DNA of 64,000 nt. Origin: Diogma glabrata (lineage: Eukaryota; Arthropoda; Insecta; Diptera; Cylindrotomidae). A program made the translations under genes and the position numbers. Where the stretch lies: the NCBI GenBank assembly GCA_963693315.1, contig OY856186.1:305799879-305863878 (forward strand). The letters run 5' to 3'. Below, in pieces: positions 10,001-21,749 of the stretch. The number at the start of each line of letters is the position of its first letter. The first letter of the stretch is position 1. Below the pieces are notes generated by a model that was not told where the DNA came from, searched no databases, and saw only the letters and a program-made list of their open reading frames with translations.

Positions 10001-12400
10001 ATTGTCGTCTCAAGATCTCATAATTTTAATTCATCATCGTTCGTCCAACAATAAAAATATAATCATATTATAAACATCACATCAAAAATTCATCAGCTTG
10101 TTACAACTCCAGTAATTTATCATCGATCATCCAATAATCAAAGAATACAGTCCACTACTTACTGGAGGCTGTAACATATATAATAAAAAGATTGTACTCA
10201 ATTAAAAGTAAAATAATAGTTAAAAGAATAGTTATAACCATGTTTTTGAAAACAATAGAAAAGCATTTTTTTTGCTCTCGAACCAAAGTAATCAGTGAAC
10301 CTCCATTTTTATTCATCTTTCAAATTGAAAAGAATTCATTTTAATACTCACAAAAACCATAGTGAAAATTACATTTTGGACTTTGAAACTAACAAAATGA
10401 TAAAACCAGTTTTTAAATTAAAATTAAAGAATGATCACGTTATTTTTTTGGTTAGGAATCTAAATAGCTAAGATTGAAAAGTTTCGGCTTCTTTCGAAAA
10501 AAAGAAAAGTTTTTTTGTTTTCAAAACAAGAATAAGGAATTTGTGTAAAATAAATTAATCGGTGTAAGTTACAAAAATAGACAATAACATTCTAATTAAA
10601 TGAAAATTTAATATGAGAAAAACCACATATGAGTTTCCTTTTTTTTGGGTGAAACTGTTCTCATACACTGTATGGTCAAGATTTACCTGTTGATCTTGAG
10701 TACTGACAGGCAATCAGATACATATCGAAATTATATCTTGAAATTACATTTTTGGAAATTGCACATTGGATTACATTTTCTGGATAGATATATTTTGAAT
10801 GTTGGATTCGCACAATTTTTGTCTTTGTATGGCTGGAATTCGGAAAGCAATTGTTGCAGTTATAAATATAAAGAGTTTCTAAACCGAAAACTGGTGGATT
10901 ACCGTCGGCAACATCATTCATCAATCAAGCGAAGAAAAAAGATTAATCCGTCGTCATATGTATCTACTTTTATTATTATTATATTATTATAAAGCTAGTT
11001 TTAAATTGAGGTGATTAATTAAAATAATTTTAGTAAGAGATTCTTTAAGTCACCGCTTGTCGTGCAGAATTTTTATATAATATTTTTTTGTGCTAAATTT
11101 TTTATATAATATTTTTTTGTGCTAAAAAGTCCAAATGTATTCAACAATTTGAATACAAACCCAACATGATACTCGGGGAATGAGACCTGTAAATTATTGT
11201 TCGTGTATTAGTAAAATTACTTTAATGTTATGTTAGTGAAACTATAAATTATTGTTTAGTTAGAAAAATTTGCATTATCGATCAAATAGTAAATCTAAAT
11301 TAATATTTGTGGAGTGAAAACTGTAAATTATTGCACGTACAGTATCAAAGATATTTTAATATTAGTTTAAAGAAAACTGCATGTAAAGTATAAAAGTCAT
11401 ATTAATATTCGTTGAAAGAAGACTAAATTATTGCTCAGTTAATAGTGAATTTGAATTACGGTGTAACGTCGACTATATTCGCAATAATAATATTGGAACC
11501 AATTTCTATTCTCTTTTTCATTCATCAAAAATATTTCCATATTCCATTTCATTTTTACAATCATAATAGTTTAACAGTTTTTTTCAAATCATACCGAACA
11601 GACTCAAATTCAAATATCACAGAATATAAATAAAAGAACGCATTGCTTACTCAGCGCCGTTTCATTTTGCGTTGTTTTTTTGTTAAAATAAGAAATGTTA
11701 AAAAATCACATTTTTTTCTAATTGAGTCATTCCATGTTTAGTGCTTAAAAACAAAACACTCTAATATTTCATTGTAAAATAAAAAAAATTAAATTTGGAT
11801 AATATACCAACATTGTATTGAGCCGATAAGGAAATTGATTAATACAGAAGAAAGTAAGATAATAAATATGTGTTTATTAAAGTGATTTTTTGTTTCAATG
11901 AGTGTACAAAAAGGGAACGTGGTATAAACAAACTACCTAATCAACCAACATTCTAGTAGAACTACTTTCGCCAGTTTTCTGTTAATATATCGTTGAATAA
12001 AGTTATATCAGTGTTTGAATATTTGGTGATGAACGCCGTGATATAATCATAACGAAAATAACTACTGGAGGCGGCGTTATGAAAAGTCAGTAACCTTGGA
12101 TTATGATAATAGTGTCATCAAAACAAATTTTCCTTCGCTCTATATTGAAGAAAGTAATATTTGTCAAAATCCAATAACGAATCAGCCAGGGGTCAAGTAG
12201 TATTATTATCCCCAAATCAATATATATATATACATCGGTGAATAAAAACATACTAGTTTAAAACATATATTTGGTCATTGCTGAAGGACCACAACCACCA
12301 CTACATCTTGCTGCAGATCGGAATACAAAAGAAAAATCAGTTGGATGAATGCCAATGATATTCAAATTCAACATTTTCTCTTTGAAGACCTCACTCATCT
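10001..12400. other. Non-coding AT-rich stretch
   Basis: No supported gene. A 115-codon frame at 10645-10992 has no recognisable motif and antisense frames of similar length. A short tandem duplication (TTTTTATATAATATTTTTTT type) lies near 11080-11125. A recurring phrase near CTGTAAATTATTG, accompanied by short phrases about attached alleles, repeats loosely at 11190-11420 and again at 12690-12840, hinting at an old tandem or dispersed repeat. Confidence 0.4.
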
Positions 12401-14155
12401 CAACCTAAATTAAGGTACTCTTATATGTTTATATTCTTGAATTTTGTTTTGTGATTAATATGATAGGCTAGGTACTGTGTTAAGAGATTCCCATCTCTAG
12501 TTCGTCCGGAACAAGTATTTCCGGCAAATTTCGAATATTGCTTTCATAATTATTAAAAGTCCAAGCCATAGTGGCACCCTAACAATTGGCTCCAAATCAG
12601 GGCCAATATAACAACGGTCGTGTTTAGAAGAAAATTAAGGAAAATTTACTTTCTCGATCGTAGAATAGTACTTCGAAGATAATACTCATTTAGTGAAAAC
12701 CGTTAATTATTGCCTGTAGTAGAATATCAAATTTCCTTCAAATGTCGTTCAGTGACGACTGTAAATTTTTTTTGCATGTATAGTATCAAATTTACTCTAA
12801 TATTCATTGAGAAAAAAGCTGTCAATTAAAGCTAAGCATAGAAGTATATGGAAATTAAAAGGAATTTAAAATAAATACAAGAAAAACAAAAAAATTTTTA
12901 AATGTATATTGGTTGTGACTTGTATGTCTGTCTGATTGGGAATTATAGAAGAACAAAAGAAAAGTAGGGAAGGGAGTATAGGTCCGCAGATGGATGGTAC
13001 CACAATGACATTGTGGTAACCGACCCACCTTTTCAGTTTACTTAAATTCAGTTTAACACCTTATGTATCCAGTGTACATTCATACCATACATTGTATTAT
13101 TATCCAATATCATATTTTAATTATTATGTTAGAATAAACAAAATTTAATCGAATGATTTCTTAATTTATTTAAAAGAAAACAAAAGTTTTATTTTACATT
13201 GTATGATGGATTTATGTTTCACCAAAAATGCAAGAAAGCGTTTTTGGTCACGTTGTTTTTGATTTGAAGAGAATTTTGAAAAAAGTTGGTAACGATCAAG
13301 AAAATTAAAAATCAGTTGTTGTGTGGTAACCAAGAAAGCAGTAGGCTCTTGGATTCTTTTAAATATTCCTTAAGAAAATCTTTATATAAAAAAAGGGAAT
13401 TTTCTTTAAATTACTGTGGAAACTTTTTGTATTACTTTAGAAAATTTAAATAAAAGTGAAACTTCAAAAAAGTAAAATAAAATAGATGTGGAATTACTTG
13501 TTTTATTGTAAATAGCACAAAGTGAAAACGTAACGGAACCAAGAAAATTAAGAGTTTATTTTACAACACAATACCTTTAAATCTGGTGAAAGTTATAAGA
13601 TATTTTGGGAGACAATATATTTTGATGAACAGTCTCGGAAGTGCCTGGGGCACAACAACATGGTTGATCTGTGATACTTTTGATGTTTTAATGGAATTAC
13701 TTATGATCAAGTACGGCTTATCCTAGATGTGTGGTATCTATCTATTTTAATATTTTAATCGTACCGACACAAAATCTAATAACTATTTAATCATAAGAAA
13801 ACACACAGTTTAACTTCACAATAAAACGTTGTGACGTCAATACGAAGTAAAATTTAAACAAACTTATTATTGATTTTTATTATTTTCAAGTATACATGCG
13901 TTTTGTTTCACTTATAGGGCTATTCTGACAGTCGTGTTGTATCTAACGTCATATAACTAACTAATGTTAACTAATGTTATATCCCTTTTTGCTTGGGTTA
14001 ATAACTCGGAACACCAATACAAATTTTATAACCCTTAGTCTAGGGTTGAAGATTTTTAGTAATTAAAGCTACTACTCTTTCTTTCAAATAAAACATTGCT
14101 TTATTTATTTAAACACTTTCTTGTTTGAATTTTAACAACTCTCTTAAACTCTCAT
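12401..14155. other. Non-coding AT-rich stretch
   Basis: No ORF of interest. Near 12580 a short TTGGCTCCAAATCAGGG phrase resembles a decayed primer-binding site but has no LTR partner. 13915-14100 looks like untranslated repeat DNA (GGGCTATTCTGACAG) and could be one end of the Harbinger element; the matching inverted end was not found. Confidence 0.35.
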
Positions 14156-14262
14156 TGACACTTAAATCTTAAATCGTTTCTTAACTTACACTAAAATCTT
14201 AAATCATTTCTTAACTGACATTTAAATCTCAAATTCTTAACTGACACTTAAATCTTAAAACT
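14156..14262. repeat. Short tandem repeat, unit about 33 bp
   Basis: Three to four imperfect copies of a unit built from CACTTAAATCTTAAAT and CTTAACTGA. Confidence 0.7.
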
Positions 14263-14333
14263 GGAGAAACACCTAAAGATACCAACAGGAATTTCTGTCA
14301 GTTCTATTGTAAAACTTAAGTTTGGTACTAAGG

Positions 14334-14664
14334 TTACTTGTTACTGGCAGCTATCAGGAGGCTGTTGGTGATGATTGGTGTGCCGGAGTTGCTCAGTCAA
14401 CATTTTCTAAAATATTAATTAACGGAAGTGCTGACAGTAATTGAAAACAATTTATGTCCACATTGGGTTTCTGAAATGACGGCACAAGAGAAGGATGAAG
14501 CTAAACATTACTTTTATTCTCAGACTGGCTCTCCGGGAGTAACTGGATGTGTCGACAGCACACATATAAAAATAATAACTCCAGCCAAAGTTGAGAATAA
14601 AAATTTATATTTAAATAGGAAAGGAAACTTCAGCTTAAATGTTATGTTGGTAAGAATTCAATAA
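14334..14664 (+). pseudogene. PIF/Harbinger transposase (HARBI1-like) exon
   Basis: Translation shows VTGSYQEAVGDDW...QSTFSKIL in one frame, then, after a 1-nt shift near 14420, EVLTVIENNLCPHW, GSPGVTGCVDSTHIKI and NRKGNFSLNVM. These are conserved blocks of the DDE_Tnp_4 nuclease of Harbinger elements; the D in the GC-D-STHIK block is the first catalytic Asp. The frame ends at a GTAAGA that could be a 5' splice site. The remaining catalytic residues are not found downstream, so this is a 5' part only. Confidence 0.8.
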
Positions 14665-15181
14665 ACTTAATTTTCAATAATTAATTCAATAATTTCAATC
14701 TGTAAAAAAAAATAATGTAGACATAAAAGTTCAATTTTAGTTAACCATGCGTTCCACTAAGCACTCAAAACAATTACGCTCACGACCCGTTCGACTTGCT
14801 TCTGAGCGTTGTAATTGTAAACGAAAGTGGAATGGATAATGTGATCGTTTGAGGTGTTGATATAAAAAATACAAATGGCGAATTTGAACAAAGTAGAAGC
14901 TAGAGGGTAGGTTACAATTTGTAAGTTTTGACAACAAACTTTAATAATTATGTGCACACACATTATGCGTGTCCGTATTGTTTACTTCATTTATATTTAA
15001 AAAAAACAATTTAATATTTCATTTAAGTAAATGTAAATACGATCAAATAGTATATTACATACATAGTGCTGTAAATAGCATTTTGCGAGTTGAATGTAAG
15101 CATAAGTTTTTGTTAATGAAAAATATTGTTTTGTAAAATTGTTGTAGTTTGTGAAAAAAAATAATAACTTTCTTATAGGCA
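14665..15181. other. Non-coding gap inside the Harbinger remnant
   Basis: Begins at a candidate splice donor and ends at a candidate acceptor. Minus-strand frames at 14737-14963 overlap each other and match nothing. Confidence 0.35.
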
Positions 15182-15408
15182 AACAAATTAGATGAATCAC
15201 TAGACTCAGGTGAATTTTATAAAACGGTGAGAGAAAGACTAAATGGCGGAAGAACTAAGGACCAAATCAAACTTAAATTTGAAAATTTAAAAAGAAACTA
15301 TCGAAAAAGCCAAAGTTCAGTTAGCCTTGAAGAAATGCAACAATTGTGGGGTCATAATAACATGTTTACGGTTCCAGAAAACTGGCTGTATAGAAATGAA
15401 TTTGATTA
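15182..15408 (+). pseudogene. Myb/SANT-like (MADF/trihelix) DNA-binding exon of Harbinger
   Basis: After a TTTCTTATAG acceptor the frame reads ANKLDESLDSGEFYKTVRER, then a GRTKDQIKLKFENLKRNY block, the typical third helix of Myb/SANT-like domains, and ends ...NWLYRNEFD. Harbinger transposons encode such a protein next to the nuclease to bind the ends and aid nuclear import. Its position 0.5 kb after the HARBI1 exon supports one decayed element spanning about 14334-15408. Confidence 0.6.
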
Positions 15409-15530
15409 AAACTTTACTTTATTTTGTGTGTTTATTTTTCGTACATAAGATGTCAACCTTTCTATATGTTACATGTTATTGTTATATGTTATATGTTATC
15501 AACACCTCTGGAGTTATATGTCATATGTTA

Positions 15531-15825
15531 TTCCAAAAATTCTTACAAAATCAAAAATTGAAACTTTTTCAAAATTCTAAAAATATATATAAAATTCAAA
15601 AATTCCATTTTTTTTTTCAAAATTCTAAAAATATTCCAAAAATTAGAATAAAATCAAATATTTAAACTTTTTCTTTTTCAAAATTCTAGGAATATTGCAA
15701 AAATTGTAACCAAATCATAAATTAAAACTTTTTCCAAAATTCTAAAAATATTGCAAAAATTATTACAAAATCAAAAATACAAACTTTTTTCAAAATTCCA
15801 AAAATATTTCTATAACCAATTCAAA
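15531..15825. repeat. AT-rich tandem repeat, unit about 57-60 bp
   Basis: Around five copies of a unit containing CAAAATTCTAAAAATATTCC, then AAAAATT-ACAAAATC and AAACTTTTT. The plus-strand frame over it is low complexity. Confidence 0.75.
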
Positions 15826-16736
15826 AATTTCCATGTCCAATTTCATTTTCAATTACATTTACGTCATAAAAACTGGTAACGCCAATGCATTACCGTGCTT
15901 AGTTTTAATAAATACTTAAGTTGATTTGAAATCCAAGTACATTCCACATTGATGGAATTGATTGTTTAGCTAAAAAATGAAAACCAAACAATAAAAAAAA
16001 CACATTCAAGATTCTGATTAATTCGAGAAAAAAACTTTAGAAGCTTCAATTCGTATTAAGGAACTGGGTCTTGATCTGCGACACAAATGATAAAATTAAA
16101 TTGTAATAACAGTTGTAAGAAAATTGTAATAAATAATTTAATCTGTTAAAACAATCATCTGTCAACTTTCATTGTCATTTCGTTACGTTCGTTGAGGAAA
16201 AAATCGTTACTTGTATCGGTGGTAATTTTCATTCCATTGTAGGTTCTGGTAACCGCCGGTGTCATGTTTTTAAGCGCTTTGGTTCGTCAAGTTGATAGAT
16301 GACATGTTATAAATGTTTTACTTTGTTAATGCTAGTCCCTATTTCGCTTTTTAATTTTGGTCTGGAAGGTTTCATACTTCCAAACCAAAAATTATTAAAG
16401 TTATTCAATTTATAATGTTTTGGTTATGTTATTAGATCTAATTTAAACAATTTCTATGATGTTTAGTCGTAAGAAACTAATTTAATGTAAGGCTGTAAAG
16501 ATAAAAAAATAATACTGTTTAGTAAAGTTCAATACTAGTGTTCTTTTAAATTGTTTTTTTTTTTGAAGTGATACATCATGTAAACTGTATGCTCATGTAG
16601 CAAGTTCTTTTCAGATTTAATGGGTAATGGAATATAATAATTAATATTTGTTTTTCTTTTTTGTGTCCGATGTGGCTGGAGTATCAACATTAAAATAAAA
16701 TATAGTTTAATAATCTGCTATTGTTCGTCGTATTCC
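15826..16736. other. Non-coding, one small hairpin
   Basis: No gene seen. 16353-16390 forms a hairpin (TTTGGTCTGGAAG / CTTCCAAACCAAA). The last 65 bp (16670-16736) resemble the satellite-like unit at 34614-34850 (ATTGTTCGTCGTAT). Confidence 0.45.
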
Positions 16737-17045
16737 CGACTAGAAATTAGATCAGTATAGGGTCCGATCCGGATCAGGATTGCCTGAAGACTGATCAGGG
16801 ATGAATCAGGCCTCCTGATCCGGACATGATGAAAAATCGTCACGCCATATAGGATCCGTACAGGATCCGTTTAAATGATCCATGCCGGATACATTTCAAA
16901 GATCCATTCCGGATCCATTTCAAAGATCCATTCCGGATCTATTTCAAAGATCTATTCCGGATCTATCTTAAGGATCCATGCCGGATCCTTTCAACAGTTT
17001 CATGTCCGGTCTGGTCAAGAGATCCATACCAGATCCGTTCAAAGG
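16737..17045. repeat. GATC-rich minisatellite MITE fragment, 24-bp units
   Basis: Starts TCCCGACTAGAAATTAG, matching the end of the related repeat at 34598-34613. It then holds about seven 24-bp units of the form CCATTCCGGATCCATTTCAA from 16878 to 17044. No right terminus of the same family follows, so it is truncated. Confidence 0.75.
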
Positions 17046-17851
17046 TTTAGAATTAATTTTGTTCTTAAATATTAATTTGACATTAAATAAATGAAAAAAA
17101 TATTACCATTTTTCCTTAATTTTGTTCGTAATTTCAAGTACACTTCAAATGCTTATAAATTTAAACACTCAGAAAAAAAAGATAGCTTATTTAACGTAAA
17201 GTATATGTAAATTTAACTGAAAATGACGTACGAATTGAGCCAGCGGAGGCATAAGTAAACTAAACAAAATTGACTAAGTAAAATCTACTTAAAAGCATGT
17301 AAAACATTTTGCGCTGTTACGCTACTATTATGCTACCATCTTGTCTCACCAAAAAAATGAAAAAATTTAGTTTTTTTGCAATTATTAATCGTTTTTTTAT
17401 CAATTCAAGGTGAGAGAATTTTATACACGGCAATGGATTAACAGCGGTTAAGAAGGGCCCTGTAAAGATAAAATGCTATTTATTATTAATATTTATTTTG
17501 GACTTAACCCGCATTCGATCCTCAGACCTCTGTGTACAAGGCAGCAGCATTAACCATTCGTCTATCTAAATAATTATTTACATCAATTTATTTATGAATA
17601 TTATGTTGATGCTTAAGTTTAGGACGTTCGAGGGTTCGATTCACAGACTGACCACTATTTATTTTTATTACATTTTTATTATTTTTTTAAAATAACATAA
17701 AAATGATTCCTTTTTATTCATAAAAATTCAATTTCACAGCATTTCAATTTATCGATACTGTAGTTATTTTAAAATTATATAGACCTAAACATTTCAAATT
17801 TATTCCGACAATAATAATAATGTAACTAAGGTAACACAGAAATAACAATTA
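17046..17851. other. Non-coding flank
   Basis: No ORF. Includes CACTCAGAAAAAAAA at 17166, which is mirrored by TTTTTTTTCTGAGTG at 21195-21209 and may be the left end of a larger, older element. Confidence 0.35.
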
Positions 17852-20432
17852 CAGTCGAAACTCGATTATCCAGGATCCGATTATCCGTAAACCTCTATTA
17901 TCCGTGATTTTTGTTGGTAACTTTTTCAACCGGGGTTTAGATTGATTAACCCGATTTTTTAATTATTTTACCGTTAAATATTGGTAATACTTAATATTGC
18001 AGACATTATTTTTTTTATTTTTTTAACGGCGTTCGTGCTCCATGTAAGAGCGTTGCCAAGCTAATCAGCTTTGAATATTCACTACGGTCATTCGCAACAG
18101 CGACATAATTACTATGGCAGCCGAATTTTTGAAGGTCGTTTATTACGTCAGTCTCCCATTGTAGTCGTGGTCTACCTCGCCCACTCCCTGGGGTACCAAC
18201 GTACATTTTTCTAAACATTCCAGACTGTGAATCGGCTAGTAGAGCATGCCCAAACCAAGCAATCCTATTAGAACGGATACAGCCTATTATATCAGGACCC
18301 TCAAGAAGGTCTTTGATCTCAAAGTTATATCGGGTTCTATACTTTCCATCGTATGTCTTAAGTGGACCAAAAATGTAGCGTAGGATCTTACGCTCAAATA
18401 CAGATAAATGCGATTCGTCGTTTTGTGTAAGGGTCCACGTTTGTGACCCATACATCACAACCGGTCTAATCAATGTCTTGTATAACTTGAGCTTGGTGTT
18501 AGTTGATACATACGGTGATCCAAGGAGAGGTTTAATTGAGTAGAAAGTTCGATTACCTGCTGCGATTCGAGCTTTAATATCTGTAAGTATGCTGTTGTTT
18601 GAGTCAAGCATTGATTCCAAATATTTAAAAGATTCAGCTCCCTCAATTCGATCATCGCCGCACATCAAATCTTTCTTCTCAGCCTCTCTTGAAACATTCA
18701 TATGTTTGGCTTTAATGTAGTTAATTTGAAGACCAATTTTCTAGCACCACTCTCAAGCGACTTAAAAGTTTCACTCATAACAGCTTCACTGCCTGCCTGA
18801 AATCATTGAAGAGTTAGTGCACATGTAAGTTGAACTCTCGGCACTTTTCCAAAATCATCCTTATCGAGAAATGTGCATCGGTGGTATCTCGACCCCGCCG
18901 GAAGCCACACTGATACTCACCAAACAGTTGTTCAGCAGAAGGATTGATTTTTGATAGCAAAATGTAGGAAAAGATCTTATATGCTGTGCAGAGTAGAGCG
19001 ATTCCTCTGTAGTTTGCACATAGTAGGCGATTATCTTTTTTATGGATTGGTATCAGCAAAGCTGTGTTCCAGTCCTGTGGCATGGTTTCAGTCCTCCAAA
19101 TCATTTGAACAAGTTCAAAAAATCTTAGGGTTAGAGTTTACCACCATGTACAATCATTTCGGATGTTATAACGTCGATACCAGGTGCTTTATTGCGTTTT
19201 AATTTTTACAGCGCCGCTTCGAATTCCTCTTTGGTTGGTTTGTCTACATATACCTTTGACGCATGAATAATCTTTGCTTGACACCCGACTTGTTGCTGGT
19301 CACTTAAGTTGAGAGGATTTTCAAAATAAGCGGCCCAAGTATCTAAAATATTTTTAAGGTCTACTTGAAGCTTCCCATCTTTGTTTTGAATAGCAGTCGA
19401 TCTAGTTTGAGGGCCCTTCTTTAAGGTTTAAGCCTGTTGAAAGAAGTTTCGCGATTGATGTTCCTTATTGAAGCTTTCAATCTCCTCACACTGTCTCTTC
19501 CACCATTCTCGATTCGTTCTTCTACTTAGTTTTGTAACGGCTTATCTTGCCAGTTTAGAGTTCTCCTTCGTAGACCTGGTGTTGCGTCCTTGTAGACATT
19601 TCAGATAGCAATCTCTTTTGTATTGAATAGCGTCAAGGCATGCTTGATCCATCCATGGCTTCTGGGGGTGGTTCTGTGGTCGTCCAAGTATTCCTTCAGC
19701 AGCGCTTAAAACAGCATCTTTGAGCAAATACCATGACTTATCGACGTCTCCATTAATGGTTTCTAATTTCTCCAATGTTTCGGAAATATTGTTTTGATAT
19801 CTCTCTTCTGTTTCAGAATTCTTTAGTGATGAGATGTTAAAACGTATCCGTTGATTTAATTTCGGAATGCTTGGGTTTGGGAATTGAAACCTTATTTTAG
19901 CACATACAAGAAAGTGGTCACTTCCAATGTATGCACTTCTAAACAATCGCACGTCCAGAACGCTCGAAAAGAAACATGCTGTAACTAGCACATGATCAAT
20001 TTGATTTCGAGTGTTTCCATACGGTGAAACCCAAGTCTGTTCATGAATCGATCGGTGCGAAAAGAAAGTGCTGGCAATTCTTAAATTATTTGATAGTGCA
20101 AACTCAGTCATTCTCTCACCATTATCATTCGAATTCAAATGTAGACTGTTGGGGCCCACCCCATTTCCATAAGAGATATCTCTTCCAACCTGCTCATTAA
20201 AGTCACCAAGAACCATAATGAAGTCACCAAGAACCAAAATGAAATATGTACATATATTTGTGAATTATGAATTATTATTTATATATGAATTACTAAAAAT
20301 ACATAGATATGTTCAAAATTATTATGAATATTGTGTACTTCTTTATAAAACTGAAAAATTCGATCAACCGGGATTTTCGATTTTCCGGGAAGCCTCCGGT
20401 CCCAAGTGTCCCGGATAATCGAGTTTCGACTG
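17852..20432. mobile_element. Pogo-like element carrying a nested LINE
   Basis: Ends are CAGTCGAAACTCGATTATCC (17852 on) and its inverted copy GGATAATCGAGTTTCGACTG (to 20432). Each is flanked by TA, the usual Tc1/mariner-pogo duplication. A second GATTATCCG motif follows the left TIR. Only about 160 bp on the left and 195 bp on the right belong to it; the middle is the LINE. No pogo transposase is present, so it was a non-autonomous element. Confidence 0.85.
18008..20237 (-). pseudogene. APE-type non-LTR retrotransposon (LINE), 5'-truncated
   Basis: On the minus strand: 20237-19900 is the C-terminal half of an APE endonuclease (VLGDFNEQVGRD; NQIDHVLV; SDHFLV). 19205-19140 holds the RT entry block (RNKAPGIDVITSEM). 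19104-18814 continues (NYRGIALLCTAYKIFS; CGFRRGRDTTDAHF). 18701-18015 is the C-terminal part (KLYKTLIRPVVMYGSQTW; FERKILRYIFGP). Around 18785 the text jumps from the FxxA region just after RT motif A to a point beyond the expected YADD box, so the RT catalytic core is deleted. A T-rich tract at 18008-18026 marks its poly(A) end. A 21-bp duplication at 20200-20238 doubles MVLGDF. It is certainly inactive. Confidence 0.8.
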
Positions 20433-21724
20433 TATATATATGTCAAATTCTTTTTGCCAAAACATTGTTCTGACATTTTTTGCTCTCAGATCAATTTATT
20501 ATTTGACATTACGTGTTTTATTTGGTAAAAAAAAGTGAGTTTTCACCCTAAAAAGATTTTTTTGAATCTAGATTTTTAGCTATAGAGCAAAACATAAAAT
20601 ACAATAAAAAGAAATACATATATCTCTCAAAATTAGTAAACAAACAAAACGCCACGCCAAAACGTAAGAACATGTGCTGCATAAATTGACAGCTATACAT
20701 ATGTAAATTTTACTATTATTTTAACTAAAATTTACGCTTTATATGACTTTAATACTGGAAGTCATACGTAATTTTCAAACTATGAAAACGTAAATTTAAA
20801 GATGTCTTAGTAAAAAGTACGTATCATATAAGCAATTTTCAACATACTTAAGTTAATCTCTTTGGGTAAATAGTGGATTATATATACGTGTGTGTATAAG
20901 TATGTTTAGCACTATTTGCCATGTAAATTTAGCATTTTTCGACGGTTATGTTTTACAAAATTGTTAAGTATATGTAACGACCATTAGGTAACTTTGTTTT
21001 CATCTTTCAAAATTTACTGTTTCAGTAGTAAATTTATTTTCAAAAATTTTACAATTCCAATTTTGCTTTATTAACGTGGCACAGGATAATATTACTTAAA
21101 TTATCAATACTTTGCACTAGTAAATTTTAGAAAAACGTACGTTATGTTTACAATTTTGGAGTTACTATAGCGCATAAGTAACAAACTCATCGTTTTTTTT
21201 TTCTGAGTGCAGTAAGTTTGTTAATTATTTCTTATTTTTATTTTATTTAGTCCAAGTTTTGGCATTATTGATGATTTTTCCAATGGTATCATAAAACTCT
21301 TTGTCACATAGGCTCTTATCAAGGTATGGATCCAAGTTTGGATTCGAAAACTAACTTCACCCATACCTGCTTTAGATCACTTGTCATATTTCAAATAGAA
21401 TAATTTTTGATCAACATAATAAGTATTTCACCAATTACTGCTAACAAAAAACATTTGGAAATTCGAGAGCAAAGAGGAGATGCAAGATAAAAATTTAAAT
21501 TATATGCTTTAAGGTTAATAAGCAAGATCCCTCACAACTGTAAGTTTGACAATGCTGTTTTCGATTCTACAATAAATTTGTACTTATAAGTACAAAATAT
21601 TAAACAATTAAATAGATTCAGTCTACAGTTAATTATTACAGTTAAGTATATTATAATTAACTTTTAAAAAGTTATTAAAAATTCGTGAAGAATGAGAAAA
21701 TTTTTTGCACAAAAAAATTTTAAG
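20433..21724. other. Non-coding AT-rich stretch
   Basis: No ORF or recognised repeat, apart from TTTTTTTTCTGAGTG at 21195-21209 (inverted partner at 17166). Confidence 0.4.
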
Positions 21725-21749
21725 TACCCGAGCAGAAATTTGTCAGGGC

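Noticed and set aside
10645..10992. 115-codon ORF
   Set aside because: No recognisable motif, equally long antisense frame, AT-biased composition; no homology visible.
12560..12610. Primer-binding-site-like TTGGCTCCAAATCAGGG
   Set aside because: No LTR upstream, no pol downstream, weak match.
15531..17045. CRISPR-like array from regularly spaced repeats
   Set aside because: Units are contiguous minisatellite repeats without unique spacers, in a eukaryotic genome.
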